The notes under the pieces were generated by a model. That model did no database searches. It saw only the letters and a program-made list of their open reading frames with translations, and was not told the origin of the DNA. Both the position numbers and the translations under genes were made by a program. Positions 1 through 6,729 of a stretch of DNA of 19,176 nucleotides are shown here, one piece after another. How positions within the stretch are numbered: position 1 is the first letter of the stretch; each line of letters opens with the position of its first letter. The stretch comes from RGIG4140 sp045635565 (lineage in GTDB: Bacteria; Pseudomonadota; Alphaproteobacteria; CAAHEQ01; UBA3637): positions 1-19,176 of the forward strand of contig JAZTVX010000040.1 in the NCBI GenBank assembly GCA_045635565.1. The letters run 5' to 3'.

Positions 1-529
1 CATCTTCCCCACAAATGGAGGCTGAGCCTGTGTATTTGACTAAATCCCCGTCCCCTTGGGCAACCTGTACAAATTGTATGCCTTTTACAACACCGTTTAA
101 GTTCATGTTCACAACATTTTTACACACACGGGAAGAAACACCTTCAACATAGGTTTTAAACGCAACGTCCGGATGAGATGTCATATAAATCGGATAACCC
201 GTTCCCGTTATATCCGGAAATTCATCAAAATCCGTTCCGTCTTCACTGGGGTCTGGCAGGGGTTGTTCTTGATATTTATGCCAAACATCAGTCGCACGCA
301 GATTGACTTCATACACAATATCATTTGCCCGATATTTATCCATGGCAAACGAATACCCATAAATCCCACCGGCAGATAAGACCCCCATCACAGCCAAAAC
401 ACCCAAGATTTCAACCATACTGCGACCTTGTTGGGCTGTTTCTTTGATTTGTTTGTTTTTAGAAAAACGTTGAATATTTTGTGTACTTTTGTGCAAAAAA
501 CAACTCAAAAAAGGTACTCTGTGAATCAT
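1..529 (-). CDS. Type IV prepilin-like protein, 3' end missing
   Basis: Type IV pilin-like subunit or pseudopilin, expected at the inner membrane or cell surface after prepilin peptidase processing. About 176 residues are visible before the left edge cuts the gene. The start is ATG at 529, preceded by AAGGGGG. A 35-residue, Lys/Gln-rich leader ends in Gly35, followed by RSMVEILGVLAVMGVLSAGG. Gly at -1 and Glu at +5 (E40) before a hydrophobic helix are the classic prepilin signature; +1 is Arg instead of the usual Phe or Met. The rest is soluble and starts SFAMDKYRANDIVYEVNLRA. The ATG at 418 (Met38) would remove the leader and cleavage site, so the longer start is preferred. A repeat cassette ends about 45 bases upstream. 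Family assignment is firm; the exact role (pilus, secretion pseudopilin, adhesin) is open. Confidence 0.85.
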   Translation of the reverse strand, partial: MIHRVPFLSCFLHKSTQNIQRFSKNKQIKETAQQGRSMVEILGVLAVMGVLSAGGIYGYSFAMDKYRANDIVYEVNLRATDVWHKYQEQPLPDPSEDGTDFDEFPDITGTGYPIYMTSHPDVAFKTYVEGVSSRVCKNVVNMNLNGVVKGIQFVQVAQGDGDLVKYTGSASICGED

Positions 530-581
530 ACAACCCCCTTAAAAATAAACATTTATTCTCAATACCTTGACAACGAAAAAC

Positions 582-742
582 GTGTCAAAAAAAGGTACGT
601 TTTTTTGACGCTTTTTTTTGATGGACGATGTGTGTTTGTAATGGGGTGAAAAAGATATAGAAATCAGATGATTGTATTTTTTAGTTGACAAGAGGTATTT
701 CGCATAATAGTATGGGAAAAATAACGTACCTTTTTTTGACAC
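582..742. repeat. Inverted-repeat-bounded segment, copy A
   Basis: A perfect 20-bp inverted repeat, GTGTCAAAAAAAGGTACGTT at 582-601 and its reverse complement at 723-742, encloses a 121-bp core. The gene-proximal arm also forms its own imperfect hairpin with 602-611 (TTTTTGACGC). The layout resembles invertible DNA segments, but a paired regulator site or a miniature element is also possible. Confidence 0.85.
685..713 (+). promoter_or_regulatory. Promoter in repeat core, pointing away from prepilin gene
   Basis: TTGACA (685-690), 17-base spacer, TAGTAT (708-713). It reads rightward, away from the prepilin gene at 529 and into a gene-free stretch. The same element is identical in the other copy. 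Confidence 0.5.
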
Positions 743-960
743 TTTTTTTTAAGAGAATGTATTGATTTTTAATTATTATTTTCAAACATGTTTTATCGTT
801 TAGCAAAAGCCTTTTTTAATACAATTTTTGCATATTTTTGATATAAAAAAATAAAGCACATATAATAATTGTCTTCTATAAAAATAACAACTAATCTGAC
901 TTTTTATTTCAAACACTCTTATTTTGAACGGGAAAGAAAAATTATTGAAAAACAAGCAAT

Positions 961-991
961 AAAAAATCCCTTAAAGATAAGACTTTAAGGG
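961..991 (-). terminator. Rho-independent terminator of tRNA-Thr
   Basis: On the minus strand, a 9-bp stem CCCTTAAAG/CTTTAAGGG with a 6-base loop is followed by six T. It sits directly after the tRNA 3' end. Confidence 0.85.
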
Positions 992-996
992 ATAAA

Positions 997-1072
<76 letters not shown>

Positions 1073-1084
1073 TTCGTAGGATAT

Positions 1085-1113
1085 TTTATATACCTTTTTA
1101 AAATAAATTGCAA
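1085..1113 (-). promoter_or_regulatory. Promoter of tRNA-Thr
   Basis: On the minus strand, TTGCAA (1108-1113), 17-base spacer, TATAAA (1085-1090), just upstream of the tRNA 5' end. Confidence 0.6.
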
Positions 1114-1218
1114 GCAAAATTTTTTATTTTGATGTTTTTTATCTCAACAACTTGATTCTATTTGTTTTCTGGCAAATACATCTATCTCAAACAAAATCAT
1201 CAGTGGGCCTTTATTCAT

Positions 1219-1245
1219 AAAAAAAGCCTCAACCAATGAGGCTTT
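1219..1245 (-). terminator. Rho-independent terminator of small protein gene
   Basis: On the minus strand, stem AAAGCCTCA/TGAGGCTTT followed by a run of T. It starts 5 bases after the stop of the 67-residue gene. Confidence 0.85.
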
Positions 1246-1250
1246 AAATG

Positions 1251-1454
1251 TTAACGACCAGATGCATCCCGACCCATTGGTCGAACATCTTCTGATTTAT
1301 AATAAGGTGTTTGTGTAATCGGAGACTGTGAATAACCATCTCGTGCTGCAACAGAACCTGAGTGATAAACAACCGTTTGTGCATCACCCATAATGGATAA
1401 ACGAGTTTCCTTTGCAACGTCAACAGGCTGTGCACTATTACTTAATGTACTCAT
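1251..1454 (-). CDS. Small hydrophilic protein of unknown function (67 aa)
   Basis: I do not recognise this gene, but it is a complete transcription unit: a good promoter (1497-1525), AAAGGAG six bases before the ATG at 1454, and a terminator just after the stop. An in-frame ATG further upstream would lie before this Shine-Dalgarno site and is rejected. The protein starts MSTLSNSAQPVDVAKETRL and ends EDVRPMGRDASGR. It is rich in Ser, Thr, Gln and Tyr, and has no Cys, no signal peptide and no membrane segment. It looks flexible. No function can be assigned. Confidence 0.75.
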   Translation of the reverse strand: MSTLSNSAQPVDVAKETRLSIMGDAQTVVYHSGSVAARDGYSQSPITQTPYYKSEDVRPMGRDASGR

Positions 1455-1496
1455 CAAAAACTCCTTTCTTTTTGTCAAAAATTTTTAATTAGACTA

Positions 1497-1525
1497 ACTA
1501 TACCATTTTTCAATTTTGTTGTCAA
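1497..1525 (-). promoter_or_regulatory. Promoter of small protein gene
   Basis: On the minus strand, TTGACA (1520-1525), 17-base spacer, TATAGT (1497-1502), ahead of the ATG at 1454. It is among the best sigma-70-type matches in the window, suggesting the small protein is well expressed. Confidence 0.75.
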
Positions 1526-1698
1526 TATCTTTTTTCAGCATTTTTTAATTTTCAAATCAATCTTTTTACAACAGATTAAAAAACAAATATTTTTTTGTAA
1601 TTTTCACTTATTCCATCCAGCGATTAAATCAGTTTTTATTATAACAAAGAATATATTTTTTAACCCCATTTAATTTCAAAAGTTGACAGTTTCAAATA

Positions 1699-1725
1699 TA
1701 AAAAAAGGCGTTTTTAACGCCTTTT
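1699..1725 (-). terminator. Terminator of the efp-suhB operon
   Basis: On the minus strand, stem AAAAGGCGTT/AACGCCTTTT followed by a T run, right after the suhB stop at 1731. Confidence 0.85.
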
Positions 1726-1730
1726 AGAAA

Positions 1731-2612
1731 TTATTTGCTGATTGTTGCTAAAAACACATCCTTTAAAGCACTGTTAGATGCCATAATCGTTTGCGTTTTA
1801 ACAATTTCTTGAATTGACCGATTACCTTTAAAATCGGAAACAAATCCACCGGCTTCTTTAACAAGTAAATAACCAGCAGCAACATCCCATAATTTAAAAT
1901 GTGTCGCCACATAAGCATCATACTGACCCGCTGCAACAGATGCCAACGATAACGTTGTACTACCATTAAAACGAACAGATGATGTGTCAACAGCAATTTT
2001 TTCAACCAATGTTCTATTTTGAGTTGATTTAAAACAGTTACTGCCAACCAATGCATATTCAATGTTATTCCGACCGGATACACGCAAACGAATATTACCT
2101 GTCGATGTCATCAAATATGCACCTTTCCCTTTTTCAGCATAGTATAAATCATTCGTTACCGGATTAAATATGACACCGGCAACAACATCATCTCTATCCA
2201 TCAAAGCGACTGAAACAGCAAACGTCGGAATAGCATGCAAAAAGTTTGTCGTACCGTCAATCGGATCAATAACCCATGTATAAGGCGAATTATTACGAGC
2301 CGGTATATCACCTGTTTCCTCCGTAATAAAACCATAATCCGGACGGTCCTGACTCAATTGTTCAATCAAGGTTTGTTCAGCCATCGTATCGGCATTAGAA
2401 ACAAAATCACCGGGACCTTTACGGGAAACCTGTAAATTCGAAATTTCACCAAAATCACGAACCATACGACGACCTGCCTTACGAACAGCTTTTACCATAA
2501 CTGTCAAAGTCGGAGATAAGGCATCAATCATCAATTCTTCACGTGTCTTGGGTTTTTCACGACGAAAAGCCTGTGGACGTGGTGTGATTGTTCTTTTTTC
2601 TGTAATCGGCAT
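1731..2612 (-). CDS. suhB: Inositol-1-monophosphatase family protein (SuhB-like)
   Basis: Mg2+-dependent phosphatase of the inositol monophosphatase superfamily; bacterial SuhB also has a role in rRNA transcription antitermination. The 293-residue protein carries the metal-site motifs in order: GDFVSNAD (69-76), ITEETG (96-101), WVIDPIDGTTNF (113-124, with D116 and D119) and WDVAAG (242-247). The ATG at 2612 overlaps the efp stop as TAATG, giving translational coupling. About 30 N-terminal residues before SPTLTVMVKAVRKAGRRM look longer than usual; an internal ATG (Met28) is possible but lacks a good ribosome site. It shares the efp promoter and ends at the 1699-1725 terminator. Confidence 0.9.
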   Translation of the reverse strand: MPITEKRTITPRPQAFRREKPKTREELMIDALSPTLTVMVKAVRKAGRRMVRDFGEISNLQVSRKGPGDFVSNADTMAEQTLIEQLSQDRPDYGFITEETGDIPARNNSPYTWVIDPIDGTTNFLHAIPTFAVSVALMDRDDVVAGVIFNPVTNDLYYAEKGKGAYLMTSTGNIRLRVSGRNNIEYALVGSNCFKSTQNRTLVEKIAVDTSSVRFNGSTTLSLASVAAGQYDAYVATHFKLWDVAAGYLLVKEAGGFVSDFKGNRSIQEIVKTQTIMASNSALKDVFLATISK

Positions 2613-3175
2613 TATTTTGCCCTTTCAACATAAGAACAATCAGCCGTCGCAACAACAATTTTTTCACCGGTTGTAACAAACGGCGGAATTGTTGTTCTTA
2701 AACCATTATCCAATAAAGCAGGTTTATAAGAAGTCGTAACTGTTTGACCTTTCAAATACGGTTCTGTTTCAACAACTGTACAAACAACTTGCAAAGGCAA
2801 TTCAATACCAACAATTTTTCCTTCAATCGTGTTGGCAACAACAGTCATACCATCTTGTAAAAAAGCGACAGATTCACCCATAAAATCAACCGGCAATTCA
2901 ATTTGATCATATGTTTCCTGATTCATAAAGAACAAAGTATCGCCATCTTTGTATAAAAATTGACAATCAATATTTTCAGATGTTAATTTTTCAATCGTAT
3001 CTTCTGTTCTAAAACGTTCGTTTGTTTTATTACCACTTGCCAAATCACGCATTTCAACTTGCATGAAAGCACCGCCCTTCCCCGGTTTTGTAACTTGTGT
3101 TTTCATAACAGTCCATTGTTTACCATTGTGTTCAATAATCCAACCCGGACGAATATTGTTTGCTTGTGTTTTCAT
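2612..3175 (-). CDS. efp: Elongation factor P
   Basis: Binds the ribosome between the P and E sites and relieves stalling at proline runs. The 187 residues match the family's usual length and three-domain plan: an N-terminal KOW-like domain with the conserved loop TKPGKGGAF, whose K33 is the position modified in some bacteria, then the OB domains including ELPLQVVCTVVETEPYLKGQ, ending in the conserved C-terminal IVVAT stretch. No EpmA/EpmB-type modification gene is in the window. ATG at 3175 follows AAGGA. It is the first gene of a two-gene operon with suhB. Confidence 0.97.
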   Translation of the reverse strand: MKTQANNIRPGWIIEHNGKQWTVMKTQVTKPGKGGAFMQVEMRDLASGNKTNERFRTEDTIEKLTSENIDCQFLYKDGDTLFFMNQETYDQIELPVDFMGESVAFLQDGMTVVANTIEGKIVGIELPLQVVCTVVETEPYLKGQTVTTSYKPALLDNGLRTTIPPFVTTGEKIVVATADCSYVERAK

Positions 3176-3220
3176 GATTTTTTCCTTTTCTGATTTACGA
3201 CAATTAAAATAATTGTGTTT

Positions 3221-3249
3221 ACTATACGCATTTTTATTCTCTTTTTCAA
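3221..3249 (-). promoter_or_regulatory. Promoter of efp-suhB
   Basis: On the minus strand, TTGAAA (3244-3249), 17-base spacer, TATAGT (3221-3226), about 45 bases before the efp ATG. Confidence 0.7.
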
Positions 3250-3320
3250 GGAAAAAGTGATACTGATACCATTTTTGTATGATAATTAAGAAATAAGATA
3301 AAAAAAATCAAAGAAAAATA

Positions 3321-3413
3321 AAAAAGCGGAAGGCACACGACCCGATTGGATAAAACTCGGCTGCTTTCTTCCGAACCTGACCGGCTGGTTTTTCAATCGT
3401 CCATGACCTTCCG
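3321..3413 (-). ncRNA. ffs: Signal recognition particle RNA, small 4.5S type
   Basis: RNA scaffold of the signal recognition particle, which pairs with Ffh for co-translational targeting. On the minus strand it holds the near-invariant apical segment: GGTCAGG, then a TTCGGAAG tetraloop region, then AAAGCAGCC. The ends pair (CGGAAGG at the 5' end with CCTTCCG at the 3' end) and are followed by a T-rich tract serving as terminator. A TTGACA-N17-TAAATT promoter lies immediately upstream and sets the 5' end near 3413. At about 93 nucleotides it lacks the Alu domain. Ends are accurate to a few bases. Confidence 0.93.
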
Positions 3414-3419
3414 AGAGGT

Positions 3420-3448
3420 AATTTAGGCTATATTTTGTTTTTTGTCAA
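3420..3448 (-). promoter_or_regulatory. Promoter of SRP RNA
   Basis: On the minus strand, TTGACA (3443-3448), 17-base spacer, TAAATT (3420-3425), placing the start at the first base of the terminal stem. Confidence 0.7.
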
Positions 3449-3467
3449 GAAAAAAACATCAACTTAT

Positions 3468-4721
3468 TCACTCAATATAATGCGTTGCATAGGTTAGGCC
3501 ATAACCAACACTTAACATTTTTTCCTTATCAGAAAATTGTGCCGTCGGGAACAAGCGTCGAAATGCCTTCTGAACATATGGCACTTCACAAGAACCACCC
3601 GTCAAAATAAGCAAATCGATTTTATCTGCTGATAAATGTGCTTGTGTTAAACATTCTTTCATGCACCTTTCAATTTTTTCAACATCATACGCAATGACCT
3701 TTTCAAAATCATTTTGAGACACATCAAACAAAATAACAGAATTAAAATTATCAAATCGTTGTTGTGTGGTATGGTTTTTCGTTAAATCAATTTTAGCATC
3801 TTCCGCCAATTTTAACAAACGATGTGCTTCTTGAAATTCCAATAAATCCAATAAACGTTGAATTTTAATCGGTTCATGAGCCGTCAGCAAAATATCTTCG
3901 ACTCGTTGAATATTTTGAGGTGTATAACAAAAATTGATTAAACTCCACTCCGACAAATCTGCAAATAAGTAATTCGGACATATAAGCGATTTTGCCCCAT
4001 ACATCGATCCTTTTCCAAAAGACGGCATAAAAAAATTGAGATTTAATGCCTTATCTAAATCATTTCCACCGATTCGCACACCTGTCGTTGCAAGAATATC
4101 ATCCGCACGATTCACCTTTTGGGATAAATTCGGCCCGATACGAATAATTGTGAAATCCGATGTACCACCTCCAATATCAACAACCAACGCCAATTTTTCC
4201 GATGTCAATAATTGTTCATGTGCAAAGGCTGCTGCAATCGGTTCGTATTGGAAGGAAACGTGTTTAAATCCGATTTTTTGTGCAATTGATTTTAACCTAT
4301 CTTCAGCTTTTTGATCAGCTTGTACATCATTATCTTGAAAATGAACGGGACGACCGATAACGGCTGTATCAATTGTCGAATCGATTTGACTTTCCGCCGT
4401 TTGTTTTAAACGAGACAAAAACAAACCGATTAAATCATCAAAACGAACACCTTTACCGTTAATAACCGTAAATTTGTCCATTAAATCAGAACCTAAAATA
4501 CGCTTTATACTGCGAATAAAACGACCATCTGTTCCATTAACATAACAATCAACCGCATGTTTTCCATATAAGGGTTTTTTCTTTTTATCCTCAAAAAAAA
4601 GAGCCGTCGGCATTGAAACCGAATCGTTTTCCAATTGTACCATTTGAGGCTGGTTATTTTTTAAAATACCAATTGTCGAATTAGTTGTACCAAAATCGAT
4701 ACCACAAGAAAAATGCGTCAT
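3468..4721 (-). CDS. Hsp70-family ATPase, YegD-like, without substrate-binding domain
   Basis: Actin/Hsp70-fold ATPase resembling E. coli YegD, a DnaK-related protein of unclear role. The nucleotide-binding motifs are present: phosphate 1 GIDFGTTNSTIG (7-18), phosphate 2 VVDIGGGTSDF (180-190) and the adenosine motif ILTGGSCEVPYV (372-383). The 417 residues end shortly after the ATPase domain, so the beta-sandwich and lid of DnaK are absent, as expected for YegD. ATG at 4721 follows AGGAGG, a strong ribosome site. It has its own promoter (4752-4780), so it is probably transcribed alone. Client and partner are unknown. Confidence 0.85.
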   Translation of the reverse strand: MTHFSCGIDFGTTNSTIGILKNNQPQMVQLENDSVSMPTALFFEDKKKKPLYGKHAVDCYVNGTDGRFIRSIKRILGSDLMDKFTVINGKGVRFDDLIGLFLSRLKQTAESQIDSTIDTAVIGRPVHFQDNDVQADQKAEDRLKSIAQKIGFKHVSFQYEPIAAAFAHEQLLTSEKLALVVDIGGGTSDFTIIRIGPNLSQKVNRADDILATTGVRIGGNDLDKALNLNFFMPSFGKGSMYGAKSLICPNYLFADLSEWSLINFCYTPQNIQRVEDILLTAHEPIKIQRLLDLLEFQEAHRLLKLAEDAKIDLTKNHTTQQRFDNFNSVILFDVSQNDFEKVIAYDVEKIERCMKECLTQAHLSADKIDLLILTGGSCEVPYVQKAFRRLFPTAQFSDKEKMLSVGYGLTYATHYIE

Positions 4722-4751
4722 ATTTACCTCCTAAACTCCTAAAACCGTGCG

Positions 4752-4780
4752 TATATAACATGATTTTTTTGTTTTAGCAA
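4752..4780 (-). promoter_or_regulatory. Promoter of YegD-like gene
   Basis: On the minus strand, TTGCTA (4775-4780), 17-base spacer, TATATA (4752-4757), about 31 bases before the ATG. Confidence 0.55.
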
Positions 4781-4807
4781 GGATTTAAACAAATATCCTG
4801 TTTTGGC

Positions 4808-5470
4808 TTATACAAAAATAGATACCATTCGTTCAAAATAAGGCAGTAATGTTTGAATAAACCACAATATCGGACTGATTGAATGAGGCAACATCAACAA
4901 ACCAATCAATATGAACAAACCGTATTGTTCTGTTTTTTGATACTTTAAACTTAATTCAGCCGGTAAAACGGAGGCCACTATCCGTCCCCCATCCAATGGT
5001 AACAACGGAAATAAATTAAAAATACCAATAATCAGAGACAACCCAATACCATTATTAACCGTATCTTTTACCCATTGAGATAACGCAATCCCATCTGGTA
5101 ATATCATCCACAAAATTTTTCCGACCACAGCAAACAAAATAGCCAGTACAAAATTTGTTACAGGACCAGCCAAAGCCACAAAACCCATATCCCGTTTCGG
5201 ATTCGCCAACGCATTAAAATTAACGGGAACAGGTTTCGCCCATCCAATCATAAACGGGGATTGAATAACCAACAACACCAAAGGAATAATTATTGTTCCA
5301 TAAATATCGATATGATGAATGGGATTCAAAGAAAGCCGACCGGCTTTTTGAGCTGTTGTATCCCCAAACAAATACGCGACAAAACCATGAGCAACTTCAT
5401 GAAATACAATGACCAATAACAATGGAAAAATCCATGTTGTTATGGCATAAATCATGTGCGTAAATTCCAT
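4808..5470 (-). CDS. Site-2 protease family (M50) membrane metalloprotease
   Basis: Intramembrane zinc protease of the M50 family; substrate unknown. The zinc motif HEVAH (24-28) lies in the first hydrophobic segment, followed by the conserved GRLSLNPIHHIDIYGTI (45-61). The second active-site motif, FNLFPLLPLDGGR (151-163), supplies the third metal ligand, D160. About four to five membrane segments are visible over 220 residues, the compact form without a PDZ domain that is common in bacteria. It starts nine bases after the SPOR gene stop with only a weak GGTGA site, so it is probably cotranscribed with and translationally dependent on that gene. Confidence 0.9.
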   Translation of the reverse strand: MEFTHMIYAITTWIFPLLLVIVFHEVAHGFVAYLFGDTTAQKAGRLSLNPIHHIDIYGTIIIPLVLLVIQSPFMIGWAKPVPVNFNALANPKRDMGFVALAGPVTNFVLAILFAVVGKILWMILPDGIALSQWVKDTVNNGIGLSLIIGIFNLFPLLPLDGGRIVASVLPAELSLKYQKTEQYGLFILIGLLMLPHSISPILWFIQTLLPYFERMVSIFV

Positions 5471-5479
5471 GGCATCACC

Positions 5480-6619
5480 CTATTTTGACGGGACACAATC
5501 TTGTTTTTGAGCCTTTAACTTGGCACATAAAGCCGATGCCATTTCCCGTGTGGCAAATTGACCAACTTTTAACCGATAAAAAGTCCCCTTCCCTTTGATT
5601 TGTGCCGGTTCAATATCGTATGTCATATCGGATAACAATGCTTTATGTTTTGTCAAAATACGTTGCCACGCTTTTTCAACAGCCGTTTCATTATTTGATG
5701 AAAACAACTGGACACGCCATACATTCCCTGATTTCTTCGCCTCTTTAATCGTCGGTTTTTGAACAACCGTTGGTATTGATTTTTTCTTTTCAAGAGGCAA
5801 AACCGTTACTTTGCTTTCCATCAAAACATCTTTTTTATCATCTGATTTCAAATTATCAATGACAATTTGCGTTTCTTTACCTTTATCAGCGTTTTTTACA
5901 ACAACCGGTTTAACGGGTTCATTCAATGGATTAACGGCTTTCACATTATCAATATTAACAAACTTTTCTTCCGACTCGCTTTCTTCAATCATCAAAATTT
6001 GTGGCACAACCGGTTTTTCAGGTTCTGCGAACAAACTTTCCACCTTCGTCGTTACATTATCAGAACGAATACTGTTGTAAACAAGTTTATCCTGATTCGG
6101 AATATTCATACCACCGGCTTGTTCAGGCGACTCCTTAATAATCGTTGGAGCTGTTGTAATCGTTATAACTTCTTCAATCCCATCGGACTGATTACCAAAG
6201 AAAAAGAATCCGGACAAAGCCACACACACTATCCCGACAAACAAACAAATACCAATCAAACGAAACCGCAACGAAGAAGAACGTTCCTGCACCGGTTCAA
6301 TTTGAACAGCATCAATTCTATCATGCATATTATTTGTCAAACGAAAAACTTGTTCCTCATGTTGTGTTTGTTGAATAGGCTGTTGCAAAAAAGAATGAAT
6401 TGTTTGCATACGCTGTGCATTTTCATCAACAGCATGCAAATTCGAAGCCATCGGCATACGCGTTGTCGGTGTTGGTGTTGGGGTTGATACTGGCACTTGT
6501 TCCACAGTTACTGTTGCCGACGGATTAAGAGTATCAACTTTACCCAATTGCGTAAAAGTCGGTTCACGACGATTGGTTAAATCTTCGGAAATTTCTCTGA
6601 TTTTATCAAATTCATCCAT
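5480..6619 (-). CDS. SPOR-domain membrane protein
   Basis: Probable cell-envelope protein binding denuded peptidoglycan glycan strands at division sites through its SPOR domain. Order: a cytoplasmic stretch of about 120 residues with a Pro/Thr run (VSTPTPTPTTR), one membrane helix (about 121-142, LIGICLFVGIVCVALSGFFF), a long periplasmic linker rich in Lys, Glu and Val, and a C-terminal SPOR domain of about 75 residues starting WRVQLFSSNNETAVEKAW and ending near AKLKAQKQDCVPSK. The start is ATG at 6619 behind GAGGAG; an in-frame TTG at 6634 overlaps that ribosome site and is rejected. It has its own promoter and precedes the M50 protease. Confidence 0.88.
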   Translation of the reverse strand: MDEFDKIREISEDLTNRREPTFTQLGKVDTLNPSATVTVEQVPVSTPTPTPTTRMPMASNLHAVDENAQRMQTIHSFLQQPIQQTQHEEQVFRLTNNMHDRIDAVQIEPVQERSSSLRFRLIGICLFVGIVCVALSGFFFFGNQSDGIEEVITITTAPTIIKESPEQAGGMNIPNQDKLVYNSIRSDNVTTKVESLFAEPEKPVVPQILMIEESESEEKFVNIDNVKAVNPLNEPVKPVVVKNADKGKETQIVIDNLKSDDKKDVLMESKVTVLPLEKKKSIPTVVQKPTIKEAKKSGNVWRVQLFSSNNETAVEKAWQRILTKHKALLSDMTYDIEPAQIKGKGTFYRLKVGQFATREMASALCAKLKAQKQDCVPSK

Positions 6620-6647
6620 TTCTTGACTCCTCAAATATTTGTGGAAT

Positions 6648-6677
6648 AAGATAACACACTTTTCTCATTCTTGGCAA
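6648..6677 (-). promoter_or_regulatory. Promoter of SPOR-M50 operon
   Basis: On the minus strand, TTGCCA (6672-6677), 18-base spacer, TATCTT (6648-6653), about 29 bases before the ATG. Confidence 0.45.
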
Positions 6678-6729
6678 GAATTATTTTCACAAATCAAAAG
6701 GCTTAAAAATATAAAAATCAATACAATTC

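Larger units (their letters stand above)
576..817 (-). repeat. Repeat cassette, copy A (upstream of prepilin gene)
   Basis: Aligns without gaps to the reverse complement of 17346-17587: 242 bases with 24 mismatches by hand count, about 90% identical. The part nearest the gene (576-772) is about 94% identical, with identity falling beyond 772. Both copies lie in the same orientation relative to a downstream surface-protein gene. The remaining AT-rich stretch to 960 holds no gene or structure I can support. Confidence 0.9.

Noticed and set aside
5867..6487. A 206-codon open frame on the plus strand.
   Set aside because: It lies antisense inside the SPOR gene, has no ribosome site and encodes an Asn/Arg/Phe-rich string typical of a shadow frame.
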